In this document: positions 1 to 7,484 of the stretch, piece by piece | Layout of the letters: each line of letters opens with the position of its first letter | Position numbering within the stretch: position 1 is the first letter of the stretch | NCBI GenBank assembly: GCA_963624605.1 | Contig: CAVFQD010000036.1 | Span: 1 to 19,182, forward strand | Direction: 5' to 3' | DNA from: Fimenecus sp963624605 | GTDB lineage: Bacteria; Bacillota; Clostridia; Oscillospirales; Acutalibacteraceae | DNA: 19,182 bases | Notes under the pieces: generated by a model | What the model was told of the DNA's origin: nothing | Database searches by the model: none | Seen by the model: only the letters and a program-made list of their open reading frames with translations | Program-made: the position numbers and the translations under genes

Positions 1-41
1 GTCCATAAGTCGGACTTACGCCTTTTTCGGCTACTCACTGT

Positions 42-75
42 ATTATATTATATCAAAGAGAAATAATTTTTTCAA
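42..75 (-). promoter_or_regulatory. Strong sigma-A-type promoter reading out of the window
   Basis: On the minus strand there is a -35 box TTGAAA (70-75), a 17-base spacer and a perfect -10 box TATAAT (47-52), preceded by TG one base upstream (an extended -10). A second overlapping TATAAT lies at 42-47. Transcription would begin near 40-41 and leave the window after about 40 bases. That transcribed stretch has no open start with a ribosome binding site. It holds a short GCC/GGC hairpin (20-31) and a 6-base inverted repeat, TAAGTC and GACTTA around one base (6-18). The product may be a leader or a non-coding RNA; its identity cannot be told from 40 bases. Confidence 0.72.
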
Positions 76-93
76 ATGTTTTTTCAAAAAAAA

Positions 94-1680
94 TTATATA
101 TTCTCCGCTATATACCTGAACACGGGAGCGCAGTCGGAGGAGCCTCCGTTGCCGTTTTCTTTCAGAACCGCAACGGCATATTTCGGCTCTTCATACGGAA
201 AATATCCGCAGAACCACGACTGAGTTATTTCGTTGCTGTCAGAATCATACTGTCCGCTCTGTGCGGTTGCCGTTTTGCCCGCAACCTTCATATTATCGGG
301 CTTTGCCTTGCTTCCGCTTCCGTTCTCCGTTGCAAAATTCAAAAGCTCTCCGACAGCCTGTGCGGTCTCCTGCGACATAACACGCCGTGAAGCAGGCAAC
401 TCGGCACGCATATATTCAAGCCTGTTTTTGTCAATCACCGCTTTCATAAGGCTCGGAGCGCGGTAAACTCCGCCGTTTGCAATCGCCGCATACACCGCCG
501 CCATCTGAAGCGGAGAAGTCAGCAGCTCGCCCTGACCGAACGCAAGGTTTGCAAGGTCCTGCGAGGACACAATTTCGTTTGCCGCGGGCATAATTCCGCT
601 CTGCGTAAACCAACCATCGCAAAGCTCAATACTCTTTCCCAAGCCGAGATTTTCTCCGAGAGTACAAATGCTTTCCTTGCCGTTAAGCAAAGCAAGATTT
701 ATAAAATACGGGTTGCACGACTGCGCCATAGCGGAATACATATTGAGTGTGCCGTGCCCCGAACGGTTATGGCAGCCGAATTCCGACGAGCCCACGGACA
801 CAGACCCAGTGCAGTCAAACTCCGTACTCTGCGGTATTCCGTTTTCTATTGCCGCCGCAGCGGTAACAGCCTTAAAAACCGAGCCCACGGAATAAGGCGT
901 GATTGCCCTGTTGATAAACGGTGCGTTTTCATCATTGAGGCTGTCGGCGGGCGAATTCTGACTGAACTCGGGTGCGCTCGCCATCGCCTTAATCTCCGAG
1001 GTGGCAACATCAAGGACAACTATTGCGCCCTTTTCAATTGAAAACTCGGACATTGCCTGCTCGCACACGGACTGTATGCTTTTGTCAATCGTCAGCATAA
1101 GCCCTGCGGATGTGCCGTAACCGTCGGACACCGCCCTTATCTCGCCGCCGGTCAAAATATTTCCTTTAGCGTCGACGGGACAGGTGATTTTAAGCGTTCC
1201 CGAACAGCTTTTGAGCAAGCTGTTATAATACTTTTCAATTCCGCTCACTCCGTTACCGTCAGAGTCTGTGTAACCTATCAGATGTACGCAAATTCCGTCG
1301 TCGTCATAGCGGTTGACAAGCGAAAATGTCACTGCGTTTTCTCCCGAAAAGCTGCCCGTTGCTTTTGCAATACCGATTTTCCCGCCCGAAATCTGCCCGT
1401 ATACGCTGTTTTGTTCCTCGGGCGAAATTACTCCGCTTGCCTGTGAAAGAGCTGAAATTGACGGCTTAAGCGCAATATATGTGCTTTTACCGACATTTAC
1501 AAGAGGCTGCATATTACAGTCGTAAACCGTTCCCCTGCTCGTATCGGCGGTAACGCTTACGGAATTTGATGTTTTTGACGCTGACTGCACATCGGAAGAG
1601 TTAATTATAACGAGCCTTGCCAGCAACACGCCGAGGCACAGGCAAAGCAAAAAGAACATTTCGGCAATGCGTTTATACAT
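94..1680 (-). CDS. Class B penicillin-binding protein (D,D-transpeptidase)
   Basis: This is a membrane-anchored peptidoglycan transpeptidase of 528 residues, of the PBP2/FtsI kind, which cross-links stem peptides outside the cell. One N-terminal membrane segment (about 8-27) is followed by a dimerisation-type region with the class B signature RGTVYD (49-54). The transpeptidase domain follows, with the active-site SVFK (Ser267, Lys270), SCN (321-323) and KTA (469-471) in place of the usual KTG. The length is on the short side for class B. The gene is last in a minus-strand series that includes mltG, which cuts nascent glycan strands. Its ATG follows four U residues and a hairpin (1685-1714) whose right arm contains the AGAGGTG ribosome binding site. 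No clear terminator follows; an A/T-only inverted repeat (63-72 with 88-97) covers the stop. Whether it acts in elongation, division or sporulation cannot be told. Confidence 0.9.
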   Translation of the reverse strand: MYKRIAEMFFLLCLCLGVLLARLVIINSSDVQSASKTSNSVSVTADTSRGTVYDCNMQPLVNVGKSTYIALKPSISALSQASGVISPEEQNSVYGQISGGKIGIAKATGSFSGENAVTFSLVNRYDDDGICVHLIGYTDSDGNGVSGIEKYYNSLLKSCSGTLKITCPVDAKGNILTGGEIRAVSDGYGTSAGLMLTIDKSIQSVCEQAMSEFSIEKGAIVVLDVATSEIKAMASAPEFSQNSPADSLNDENAPFINRAITPYSVGSVFKAVTAAAAIENGIPQSTEFDCTGSVSVGSSEFGCHNRSGHGTLNMYSAMAQSCNPYFINLALLNGKESICTLGENLGLGKSIELCDGWFTQSGIMPAANEIVSSQDLANLAFGQGELLTSPLQMAAVYAAIANGGVYRAPSLMKAVIDKNRLEYMRAELPASRRVMSQETAQAVGELLNFATENGSGSKAKPDNMKVAGKTATAQSGQYDSDSNEITQSWFCGYFPYEEPKYAVAVLKENGNGGSSDCAPVFRYIAENI

Positions 1681-1714
1681 AAAAACACCTCTGCCTTATT
1701 ATTGGCAAAGGTGT
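1681..1714 (-). terminator. Intrinsic terminator or attenuator hairpin that also covers the PBP ribosome binding site
   Basis: On the minus strand an 11-base-pair stem, ACACCUUUGCC with GGCAGAGGUGU (1704-1714 and 1685-1695), closes an 8-base A/U loop and is followed by UUUU. One pair is a G-U wobble, which would be an A-C mismatch on the plus strand, so the hairpin belongs to the minus-strand transcript. The upstream acyltransferase stop is only 5 bases before it. The PBP ATG follows the U run immediately, so the AGAGGTG binding site lies inside the right arm. No separate promoter fits between the genes. Confidence 0.8.
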
Positions 1715-1719
1715 GAAAT

Positions 1720-2586
1720 TTATTTAAGAATAAATCCGTATCCGTTTCCCGTTTTACCGCCCGAGAGAAGATACTTTTTCGTTCTTCTCTGCAAATCGGT
1801 GTCCTCGGGTAAGAGAATGTAATTCCGCTTTTCGTTCTGCGCGCCCCAAAGCCGTCTTATAATTTCCTTGTTCGTCTTATGGGTTTTGAAAACCGTGCAA
1901 AAAAGGTTCGGAAATTTCATTATATTCGACTCGGGGTTCATAAACTCCCCGTTTCTCGGGTCAAGCAGCCAGCTGTCGCAGACAAATCCCTTGTAATCGT
2001 AATCGGGAAAATATTCGGCGAAAAATTTCCTTGCCGTACAGATAGAGCTTTCACATTCCGAAAATCCGAGCCGTCCGCCCTCGGGTATATGAATGTTGAG
2101 AACACGGCTTTTGTTTTTAATCGGCGCTTTCGCAATCTGCAACGGAGACAGCCCCGACGGGATATAATCGGTTTTGTAAAACTGATACTGCATTCTGCCG
2201 AGCTTGAATATGTTGAGATACAGGCAGTGCCTTATCCACGAAATTTCCAAAAGTCCGTCAATTCTTTCCTCGCGCTTTGCGGTATCGACCCATACGGAAA
2301 TATCGCCGAAGGTATCGTAAAAAATTTCATCGGGAATACCCATTCTTCGGTAAGATGCATATGCGTCCTCGCTTATCAAAAGCGCCGCCGCAAGGCAAAC
2401 CGCCGCTCCCCTTTTCCTGTCCTTTTTAAGAGCACAAAGAAACGGCTTTATGTTGTCAAGCGAAGAGTGTTCTTTAATGTACAGAACCTCTTCATAATTG
2501 TTTTCAAGCTCATATTTTGCCTTGTCAAATGCCGCCGTATCAAGTGAAATACGCTTAGCAAGCTCCAAAATAAAGCGCATATCCAT
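1720..2586 (-). CDS. Acyltransferase-domain protein (NAT_N plus GNAT-like C-terminal domain)
   Basis: This 288-residue soluble protein has the look of a Firmicutes family annotated as acyltransferase domain-containing protein. It has a helical N-terminal half (about 1-130, including FGDISVWVDT) and a GNAT-like C-terminal half (about 135-288). Visible family-like segments are LNIHIPEGGRLGF (163-175) and the SWLLDPR region. The acyl acceptor is unknown to me, and I infer the family from these segments rather than from a search. There is no signal peptide or membrane span. The gene starts 2 bases after the U32 stop, so the two are almost surely co-translated. An in-frame ATG two codons later (2580) is an alternative start. 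It ends 5 bases before the terminator hairpin in front of the PBP gene. Confidence 0.62.
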   Translation of the reverse strand: MDMRFILELAKRISLDTAAFDKAKYELENNYEEVLYIKEHSSLDNIKPFLCALKKDRKRGAAVCLAAALLISEDAYASYRRMGIPDEIFYDTFGDISVWVDTAKREERIDGLLEISWIRHCLYLNIFKLGRMQYQFYKTDYIPSGLSPLQIAKAPIKNKSRVLNIHIPEGGRLGFSECESSICTARKFFAEYFPDYDYKGFVCDSWLLDPRNGEFMNPESNIMKFPNLFCTVFKTHKTNKEIIRRLWGAQNEKRNYILLPEDTDLQRRTKKYLLSGGKTGNGYGFILK

Positions 2587-2588
2587 AA

Positions 2589-3812
2589 TCAGTCCGCCTG
2601 CTTGCGAAGAAGCGTTCCCTTTGGGAAAACAAGGTCTGATTTAAGCCTTGCCTTCATCATGGCGTGCGGTGCGCTCTCCACCTGCTCGCCGTCGGCGTTT
2701 ATAATTTCCGTGACAACGAAAGACACGGGCTTTTTGCCGAATTCAAGCGCTTCAAGCGTGTCTCCGACGGAAAACTTATTTCTCTGTTCGATATAAATAT
2801 ATCCGTCCTCGCACTTCTCGACAACCGCCATAACATCCCATTCTCTGCGGTAGCCGCCCTCATAAGAAACATTGGCGTCAATCCTCGGTGCCTCGTAGAA
2901 AAAGCCCGTTCCGTATTCACGGTAGCTGACCTTTCTCGTCTCGTCGATTATCCACTGCTCGGGCATATAGTCGTCGCTCGGATTTTTAAGGTAGCCGTCT
3001 ATTGCCGCACGGTATGCGTTTGTGATGACCGCCGTATAGTATGCCGATTTTGCCCTGCCCTCGATTTTGAAGCTGTCAATTCCTGCTTTCACAAGGTCGG
3101 GTATATGCTCTATCATACACATATCCTTTGAATTGAGAATGTATGTGCCGTTTTCGTTGTTATCTATCGGGAAGAAATTGCCCTGCCTGTCCTTTTGCAC
3201 AAGGGCATATTCCCATCTGCACGGCTGAGCGCACGCTCCCCTGTTTGCGTCCCTGCCGACAAGATAATGCGACAAAAGACATCTGCCCGAAAAAGAAACG
3301 CACATAGCTCCGTGCACAAAGCACTCGATTTCAAGGTCTTTAGGAGTTTTTGCTCTTATTTCGGCAATATCATCAAGTGAAATTTCACGAGCGGTAACAA
3401 TCCGCTTTGCACCGAGGTTATAAAATTCGTTTGCCGAAAGATAATTTACAATTCCTGCCTGTGTGGAAATGTGAACATCGACATCGGGCGCATATTTTTT
3501 GCAGTATGAGAGCACGCCTATGTCCGCCACAATAAATGCGTCAATTCCTGCGGCGGCTGTATTTTTGATATACTCGGGAAGTCTGTCGATTTCCGCATTT
3601 GTGGGAACGGTGTTAAGCGTAAGATAAATTTTAACGCCCTTTTTGTGAGCGATTTCGCAAATTTCCCTTAAAGAGTCAGAGTCGAAATTTTTGGGAGCGG
3701 CTCTCATTGAAAACATAGTCGAGCCGACATAGATTGCGTCAGCCCCTGCTGTTAAAGCCGCGTCAAATCTTTCTCTGTCGCCCGCAGGTGCCAATAATTC
3801 GGGTCTTGTCAT
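2589..3812 (-). CDS. U32 family peptidase-like protein, TrhP/YegQ type (tRNA hydroxylation)
   Basis: This 407-residue protein opens with the typical PELLAPAGD and carries the U32 signature ECFVHGAMCVSFSGRC (163-178). Four cysteines (171, 178, 194 and 198, in the GRC and GACAQPC segments) match the set that binds an iron-sulfur cluster in the family. Members called peptidases are now known as tRNA uridine hydroxylation factors (TrhP, wobble ho5U34 from prephenate) or as RlhA, which acts on 23S rRNA. TrhP is my best guess because Firmicutes carry such genes next to mltG, as in yrrL-yrrM-yrrN-yrrO of Bacillus. Family membership is certain; the exact substrate is inferred. The ATG has AGGAG 6 bases upstream, after a hairpin and a TA-repeat that separate it from mltG. 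Confidence 0.85.
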   Translation of the reverse strand: MTRPELLAPAGDRERFDAALTAGADAIYVGSTMFSMRAAPKNFDSDSLREICEIAHKKGVKIYLTLNTVPTNAEIDRLPEYIKNTAAAGIDAFIVADIGVLSYCKKYAPDVDVHISTQAGIVNYLSANEFYNLGAKRIVTAREISLDDIAEIRAKTPKDLEIECFVHGAMCVSFSGRCLLSHYLVGRDANRGACAQPCRWEYALVQKDRQGNFFPIDNNENGTYILNSKDMCMIEHIPDLVKAGIDSFKIEGRAKSAYYTAVITNAYRAAIDGYLKNPSDDYMPEQWIIDETRKVSYREYGTGFFYEAPRIDANVSYEGGYRREWDVMAVVEKCEDGYIYIEQRNKFSVGDTLEALEFGKKPVSFVVTEIINADGEQVESAPHAMMKARLKSDLVFPKGTLLRKQAD

Positions 3813-3825
3813 AGTTTTCTCCTGT

Positions 3826-3866
3826 TATATATATATATAAAGCGGAGAACAATGTCTCCGCTTTAT
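3826..3866 (-). repeat. 12-bp hairpin plus (TA)7 tract between mltG and the U32 gene
   Basis: A perfect 12-base-pair inverted repeat (3837-3848 with 3855-3866, loop 3849-3854, core AAAGCGGAGA with TCTCCGCTTT) begins directly after the mltG stop codon. Instead of a U run, the minus-strand transcript continues into an alternating (TA)7 tract (3826-3839) and then the AGGAG site of the U32 gene. It could be a weak terminator, an mRNA-stabilising or processing hairpin, or an attenuator. The missing U run argues against full termination. Confidence 0.6.
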
Positions 3867-5573
3867 TTAATTGGATTTTTTACTGTTTGCCTTTAATGCC
3901 GCAAGGGAATTCTGATTATGCTCGGCGTCCGTAGCCGCAAGATAAATCTTCTTGTCATTGTCATGCAGGAAGTAGTAATATCCCGTGCTTGCTGGGTAAA
4001 GAGCCGCATTTATTGCGTCGTTACCGGGGTTGCATATGGCGCCGACGGGAAGTCCCTCGCATTTATAGGTGTCATAGTTCTTCTGATAAACGCTCAGCTC
4101 CGAGGAGTTTGTAACGCTCTTTGAAATATATTCGCTGACATACTCCTTTGTTGCGTCAGAACCGAGAGTCGGATAAATTCCCGACTTGTTAAGTCTGTTA
4201 TGGAATACCGACGATACAAGCGGCATCTGATCTGCGCCGTAAGCCTCTTTCTCGATAATTGACGCAAGAGTGATTACATCATCAACGCTCATACCGAGCT
4301 TATCGGCCTGCGCCTGATACTCGTCCGTCCACTTGTTCTTGAAGTTATCAAGGAATTTACGGATAACGCTCGAAGCATTTTCGCCGATATAGAACTCATA
4401 GGTATCGGGATAAAGATAGCCCTCAAGCACCTGATAGCGCTTGTCCTTATTGTCTATCTGTGCGATAAATGTATATTCTGTGCTGAAATCGACATCCCTT
4501 ACGGTCGCAAAGAATGCGGTCTGCGAGCACACCTCGTATTTCTCAAGCTTTTCGGCAATTTGGCTTACCGTATATCCCTCGGGGAATGTGAGTGTTACCG
4601 TTTCACCCGTAACGGTCGGCTTTTTGAAGGACGAGAGCATATTTTCAAGTCCCATAGACTCGGTAAGATAATAAATTCCCGTTAAATAGTTATCGTCCCT
4701 GTACTGGAGTACCTTAGCAAAAAACCTGCAAAAATACTTGTGCTTGATAAGCTTGTTATCCTTGAGAATATCTATTGCGCCCTTTGTATCGGTTTGCGCC
4801 GGAACATTTACGGTAATGACGGTTTCACTGTCTCTGCCTATTGCGAGAATATCGTTCATACAGCTTATTGCGTAAGTAGAGATGAGCACAGCTGCCGCTA
4901 TACAAACCGTGATAAGTATCCACGCCTTTTTATTCTGCTTAAAGAAAAGCTCAATTCTCTTTTTTGGCGGTATTTCGTTTTTCTTGACAATAATAGCCTT
5001 GCCGTTTTCGTCATGAACAATTTCGGGCTTCTTGTAGGGAACATCGCCCTGCGTCTGTTTTTTATGCTTTGAAAACGGGCTTGACTTTTTCTTCTGTGCT
5101 TTCTTTGCCGTATTGCGAACAGGCTTTTTATTTTCGGGAACAGTCTGCCTGTACTCGGGCTTCGGCGCTTCCCTTTTCGGGGTATAACGCTTGTCCTCAT
5201 CAAAAGCCGGCATAAGGTCGATTTTGTTGCTTTCGTCCGCCGGGCGTTCAACGGGTCTGTCGGAATAGCGGTGCGTGGGTCGTTTTGTCGCAGGCTCCGG
5301 CTTTTTATATATCTGTGCGTGCGATGCCGACTGCTCACGCTTTGTCGGCGTGCGTCTGACGGGCTGATTGAATTCCGAGTCAATGTCCTTTATATCAAGC
5401 TTAAAGCTTTTTGAGGAGCGTCCCGAGGCAGGTCTTTCGGAAGTGGGTTGAGCAGCTGAACGGGGAGCCGTCCTCTGAGGTTTTGTTACAGACGAATAAG
5501 ACTCCAGCAAATCGTCATAAGCCTGCTCATCACTGCTTATGCGTCTGTACGGCTTTTTTTCGTCATTATTCAC
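3867..5573 (-). CDS. mltG: Endolytic transglycosylase MltG (YceG-like)
   Basis: MltG is an inner-membrane lytic transglycosylase that cleaves nascent glycan strands and sets their length. This 568-residue form has a long cytoplasmic tail (1-215) rich in Lys, Arg, Pro and Ser that looks disordered. One membrane span (about 217-238) and an extracellular YceG domain follow. The LysM-like part is at 330-346 (EGYTVSQIAEKLEK). The catalytic region is ASIIEKEA (437-444), with Glu441 as the likely catalytic acid. The conserved GLPVGAICNPG (507-517) is followed by a YYYFLHD segment. The usual QSDPT motif reads GSDAT (471-475). The start is GTG, overlapping the end of the upstream cyclo-ligase by four bases (GTGA), with GGAGG/GGAG sequence just upstream. 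The tail makes it longer than the Escherichia coli protein (about 340 residues). Confidence 0.95.
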   Translation of the reverse strand: MNNDEKKPYRRISSDEQAYDDLLESYSSVTKPQRTAPRSAAQPTSERPASGRSSKSFKLDIKDIDSEFNQPVRRTPTKREQSASHAQIYKKPEPATKRPTHRYSDRPVERPADESNKIDLMPAFDEDKRYTPKREAPKPEYRQTVPENKKPVRNTAKKAQKKKSSPFSKHKKQTQGDVPYKKPEIVHDENGKAIIVKKNEIPPKKRIELFFKQNKKAWILITVCIAAAVLISTYAISCMNDILAIGRDSETVITVNVPAQTDTKGAIDILKDNKLIKHKYFCRFFAKVLQYRDDNYLTGIYYLTESMGLENMLSSFKKPTVTGETVTLTFPEGYTVSQIAEKLEKYEVCSQTAFFATVRDVDFSTEYTFIAQIDNKDKRYQVLEGYLYPDTYEFYIGENASSVIRKFLDNFKNKWTDEYQAQADKLGMSVDDVITLASIIEKEAYGADQMPLVSSVFHNRLNKSGIYPTLGSDATKEYVSEYISKSVTNSSELSVYQKNYDTYKCEGLPVGAICNPGNDAINAALYPASTGYYYFLHDNDKKIYLAATDAEHNQNSLAALKANSKKSN

Positions 5574-6172
5574 TTAGCTCCGCCTCCCTTCGCTTCATTT
5601 ACGGTTATCATTTTACTTTGCGTGATAATTCTTTCCACGCATTTGTCAAACTTGCCGTGCGGCAATTTTTCCTTAATGCAACTATTATAACATATTCCGA
5701 GCGTTTCGCCACAAAAATTTGACAAAAATCTGTCGTAATATCCTTTTCCGTACCCAAGGCGGTATCCGCGCACATCAAACATCAGCGCAGGTACGATGCA
5801 AAGCCCCTCGGAGAAATCGGTCATTTTCTCGCATTTCTCGGGGACGGGCTCAAGCACACCCATAAATCCGCTTTCAAGGTCGTCAAAGCTTTTTATGAAA
5901 TAGAAATCCATAAGACGGGTGTTATCGATACATCTCGGCACGGCGACGCGCTTCCCGTCCGACAGAGCACGGGAAATTATCGCTCTCGTATCGACCTCAA
6001 TTTCCGTTGAGACATAGCTCAACAGCACCTTGCAGCTCCTGTACTGCCAAGTGTTGAAAAATCGGTTTGATATTTTCGAGTCGAGTGTTTTCTTTTCCTG
6101 CTCGGAAAGCAGCTTTCTGTAAAGCTTCGACTCGGCACGCAGCTTTTGTTTAACGGGTCTTATGTCGTTCAC
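5570..6172 (-). CDS. 5-formyltetrahydrofolate cyclo-ligase
   Basis: This enzyme converts 5-formyl-THF to 5,10-methenyl-THF using ATP and returns folate to the one-carbon pool. That pool also feeds dTMP synthesis, a link to tmk in the same unit. The 200-residue product has the N-terminal basic KQKLRAESKLYRK region and the family signature GYGKGYYDR (140-148), which forms the nucleotide and substrate loop. The reading frame is open back to 6262, but that part overlaps the DJ-1 gene and has no family match. I place the start at GTG 6172, which gives the usual length and lies 7 bases after the DJ-1 stop. No strong ribosome binding site is visible there, so translation probably relies on coupling. 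Its stop overlaps the mltG start by four bases. Confidence 0.92.
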   Translation of the reverse strand: MNDIRPVKQKLRAESKLYRKLLSEQEKKTLDSKISNRFFNTWQYRSCKVLLSYVSTEIEVDTRAIISRALSDGKRVAVPRCIDNTRLMDFYFIKSFDDLESGFMGVLEPVPEKCEKMTDFSEGLCIVPALMFDVRGYRLGYGKGYYDRFLSNFCGETLGICYNSCIKEKLPHGKFDKCVERIITQSKMITVNEAKGGGAK

Positions 6173-6179
6173 TTGAATT

Positions 6180-6722
6180 TCAGTTTGCCTGAACCGCCGC
6201 CCTGACAGCGTCGGCTTTTTCCTTTCCCTGTAATGCCGAAAGGATTTCGAGTCCGAAGTCAAGCGAAACTCCCATACCCTTTGCGGTTATGATATTGCCG
6301 TCTCTTACAACGCCTTTTTCGGATATTTCCGCTCCACTCAAATCCTTTTCAAAGCCTGGGAAGCTTATCGCTTTTTTACCGTCCAAAAGTCCCTTGTGAC
6401 CCAATATCGACGGAGCGGCGCAGATAGCGCAGACAAACGCTCCCTTTTCATTTGCAAAATCAATGTATTCCTGAACGGTTTTATCAGCCTCAAGGTTGAG
6501 CGTTCCCGGCATACCTCCGGGAAGAATTACCGCCTTGAGGTCATCCCTTTTCTCAATTTTGTCAACCGTGGTGTCGCAAATCACGGTCACCTTGTGCGAG
6601 CTTGTTATTTTATCGGAGCCTACGCCTACCGTCATAACCTCTTCCCCCGCTCTTCTCAAAACATCGAGAGGAGTCAAGCCCTCAATTTCTTCAAATCCGT
6701 TTGCCAAAAACAAATAAATCAT
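6180..6722 (-). CDS. DJ-1/PfpI family protein (YajL/ThiJ-like)
   Basis: This 180-residue cytoplasmic protein of the DJ-1 superfamily has the conserved acidic cluster FEEIEG near the N-terminus (10-15), the ILPGGMPG segment (66-73) and the nucleophile elbow AICAAP, with Cys101 as the reactive cysteine. Family members are reported as glyoxalase or deglycase enzymes or as redox chaperones; which activity applies here is unknown. The length is typical for the short DJ-1 group (about 180-190). Its start lies 9 bases after the GNAT stop, with GAGG in between, and its stop lies 7 bases before the cyclo-ligase start, so it sits inside the tmk unit. Confidence 0.9.
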   Translation of the reverse strand: MIYLFLANGFEEIEGLTPLDVLRRAGEEVMTVGVGSDKITSSHKVTVICDTTVDKIEKRDDLKAVILPGGMPGTLNLEADKTVQEYIDFANEKGAFVCAICAAPSILGHKGLLDGKKAISFPGFEKDLSGAEISEKGVVRDGNIITAKGMGVSLDFGLEILSALQGKEKADAVRAAVQAN

Positions 6723-6731
6723 ATTTTCGCC

Positions 6732-7478
6732 TCATTCCAAAGTTATCCCGAGATAGATATTATCGGGTGTTTTTTTGTCCGTCAGGGGTTTTATCATTCC
6801 CGTGACTTCCCTTTGCGTTTCGTTTGCTCCGCACGGCAGATTAACATATATTTTTTCGGGCTTCAAATCTTTTTTCATTTCGTCAAGCAGTGAAAATACA
6901 TCTCCGCTGACAAAGCGGTCGACCGTAATGATTTTGCCCTCTGCCGAAAAGCTTAAATAGCCGTTTTTGCTCTCGTATGAATTAAGCTCCGAAAAAGCCT
7001 TATCAACGCTTATTGCCTTTTCGTCCCATTTCACATAAGAATACGGATATCTTTCGCCGCCTGTATATTCGGCTGTTTTCTTCCTGTAAAAGGCATTTTG
7101 AAAGCCGTTTTTTTCGTAATAATAATACAGCTTTTCGCTTGCAGGCTTCAAGAACAAAAAGTCTGCCTTTCGCTCTGCCGCAATTTTGCCGGCAAAGGAT
7201 AAAAGCCCCGACATTATTCCTTTTTTTCTATAATTTTCATCCGTTGCGGCGGCATATACGCAAAACGCCTTGTTTTTGCCGTTCGGAGAAATGATTTCCG
7301 CCTCAATAAGCGTTAAAATCGAAACAACCTTGCCGTCAACTTCGCACAAAAGCACATTTTCCGTATTCGGAAAAGTATCGTAAAAAAGCTTTGTGGTTTC
7401 CTCGGAGTCGCCGAACACACGCTGCCACAAGCGGCATACGGCGTTCATATCCTCTTTTTCGGCAAGTCTGTAAATCAA
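6732..7478 (-). CDS. GNAT family N-acetyltransferase
   Basis: This 248-residue protein has an N-terminal GNAT fold (about 1-130). The acetyl-CoA loop region reads ATDENYRKKGIMSGLL (92-107), with the Arg-x-x-Gly-x-x-x core. It is followed by a C-terminal extension (about 140-248) of the kind seen in Eis-like predicted acetyltransferases. The substrate cannot be predicted. The start is TTG at 7478: the AGGAG site lies 9 bases upstream within the last codons of DUF2156, and no ATG is nearby. The gene lies 6 bases after the DUF2156 stop, so it is co-transcribed with tmk and DUF2156. With the neighbouring genes this makes three acyl- or aminoacyl-transfer-type proteins in one unit. Confidence 0.88.
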   Translation of the reverse strand: MIYRLAEKEDMNAVCRLWQRVFGDSEETTKLFYDTFPNTENVLLCEVDGKVVSILTLIEAEIISPNGKNKAFCVYAAATDENYRKKGIMSGLLSFAGKIAAERKADFLFLKPASEKLYYYYEKNGFQNAFYRKKTAEYTGGERYPYSYVKWDEKAISVDKAFSELNSYESKNGYLSFSAEGKIITVDRFVSGDVFSLLDEMKKDLKPEKIYVNLPCGANETQREVTGMIKPLTDKKTPDNIYLGITLE

Positions 7479-7484
7479 AACCGA

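Noticed and set aside
63..97. A/T-only inverted repeat at the PBP stop as a terminator
   Set aside because: The stem has no G-C pairs and overlaps both the stop codon and the -35 box of the outward promoter; chance pairing of A and T runs is likely.
1879..2547. A 222-residue open frame on the plus strand
   Set aside because: It is antisense to the acyltransferase gene, which has matching operon spacing and family features; no plus-strand start signal is present.
6173..6262. N-terminal extension of the formyl-THF cyclo-ligase to 6262
   Set aside because: The extra 30 residues overlap DJ-1 coding sequence and have no family match; GTG 6172 gives the normal length.
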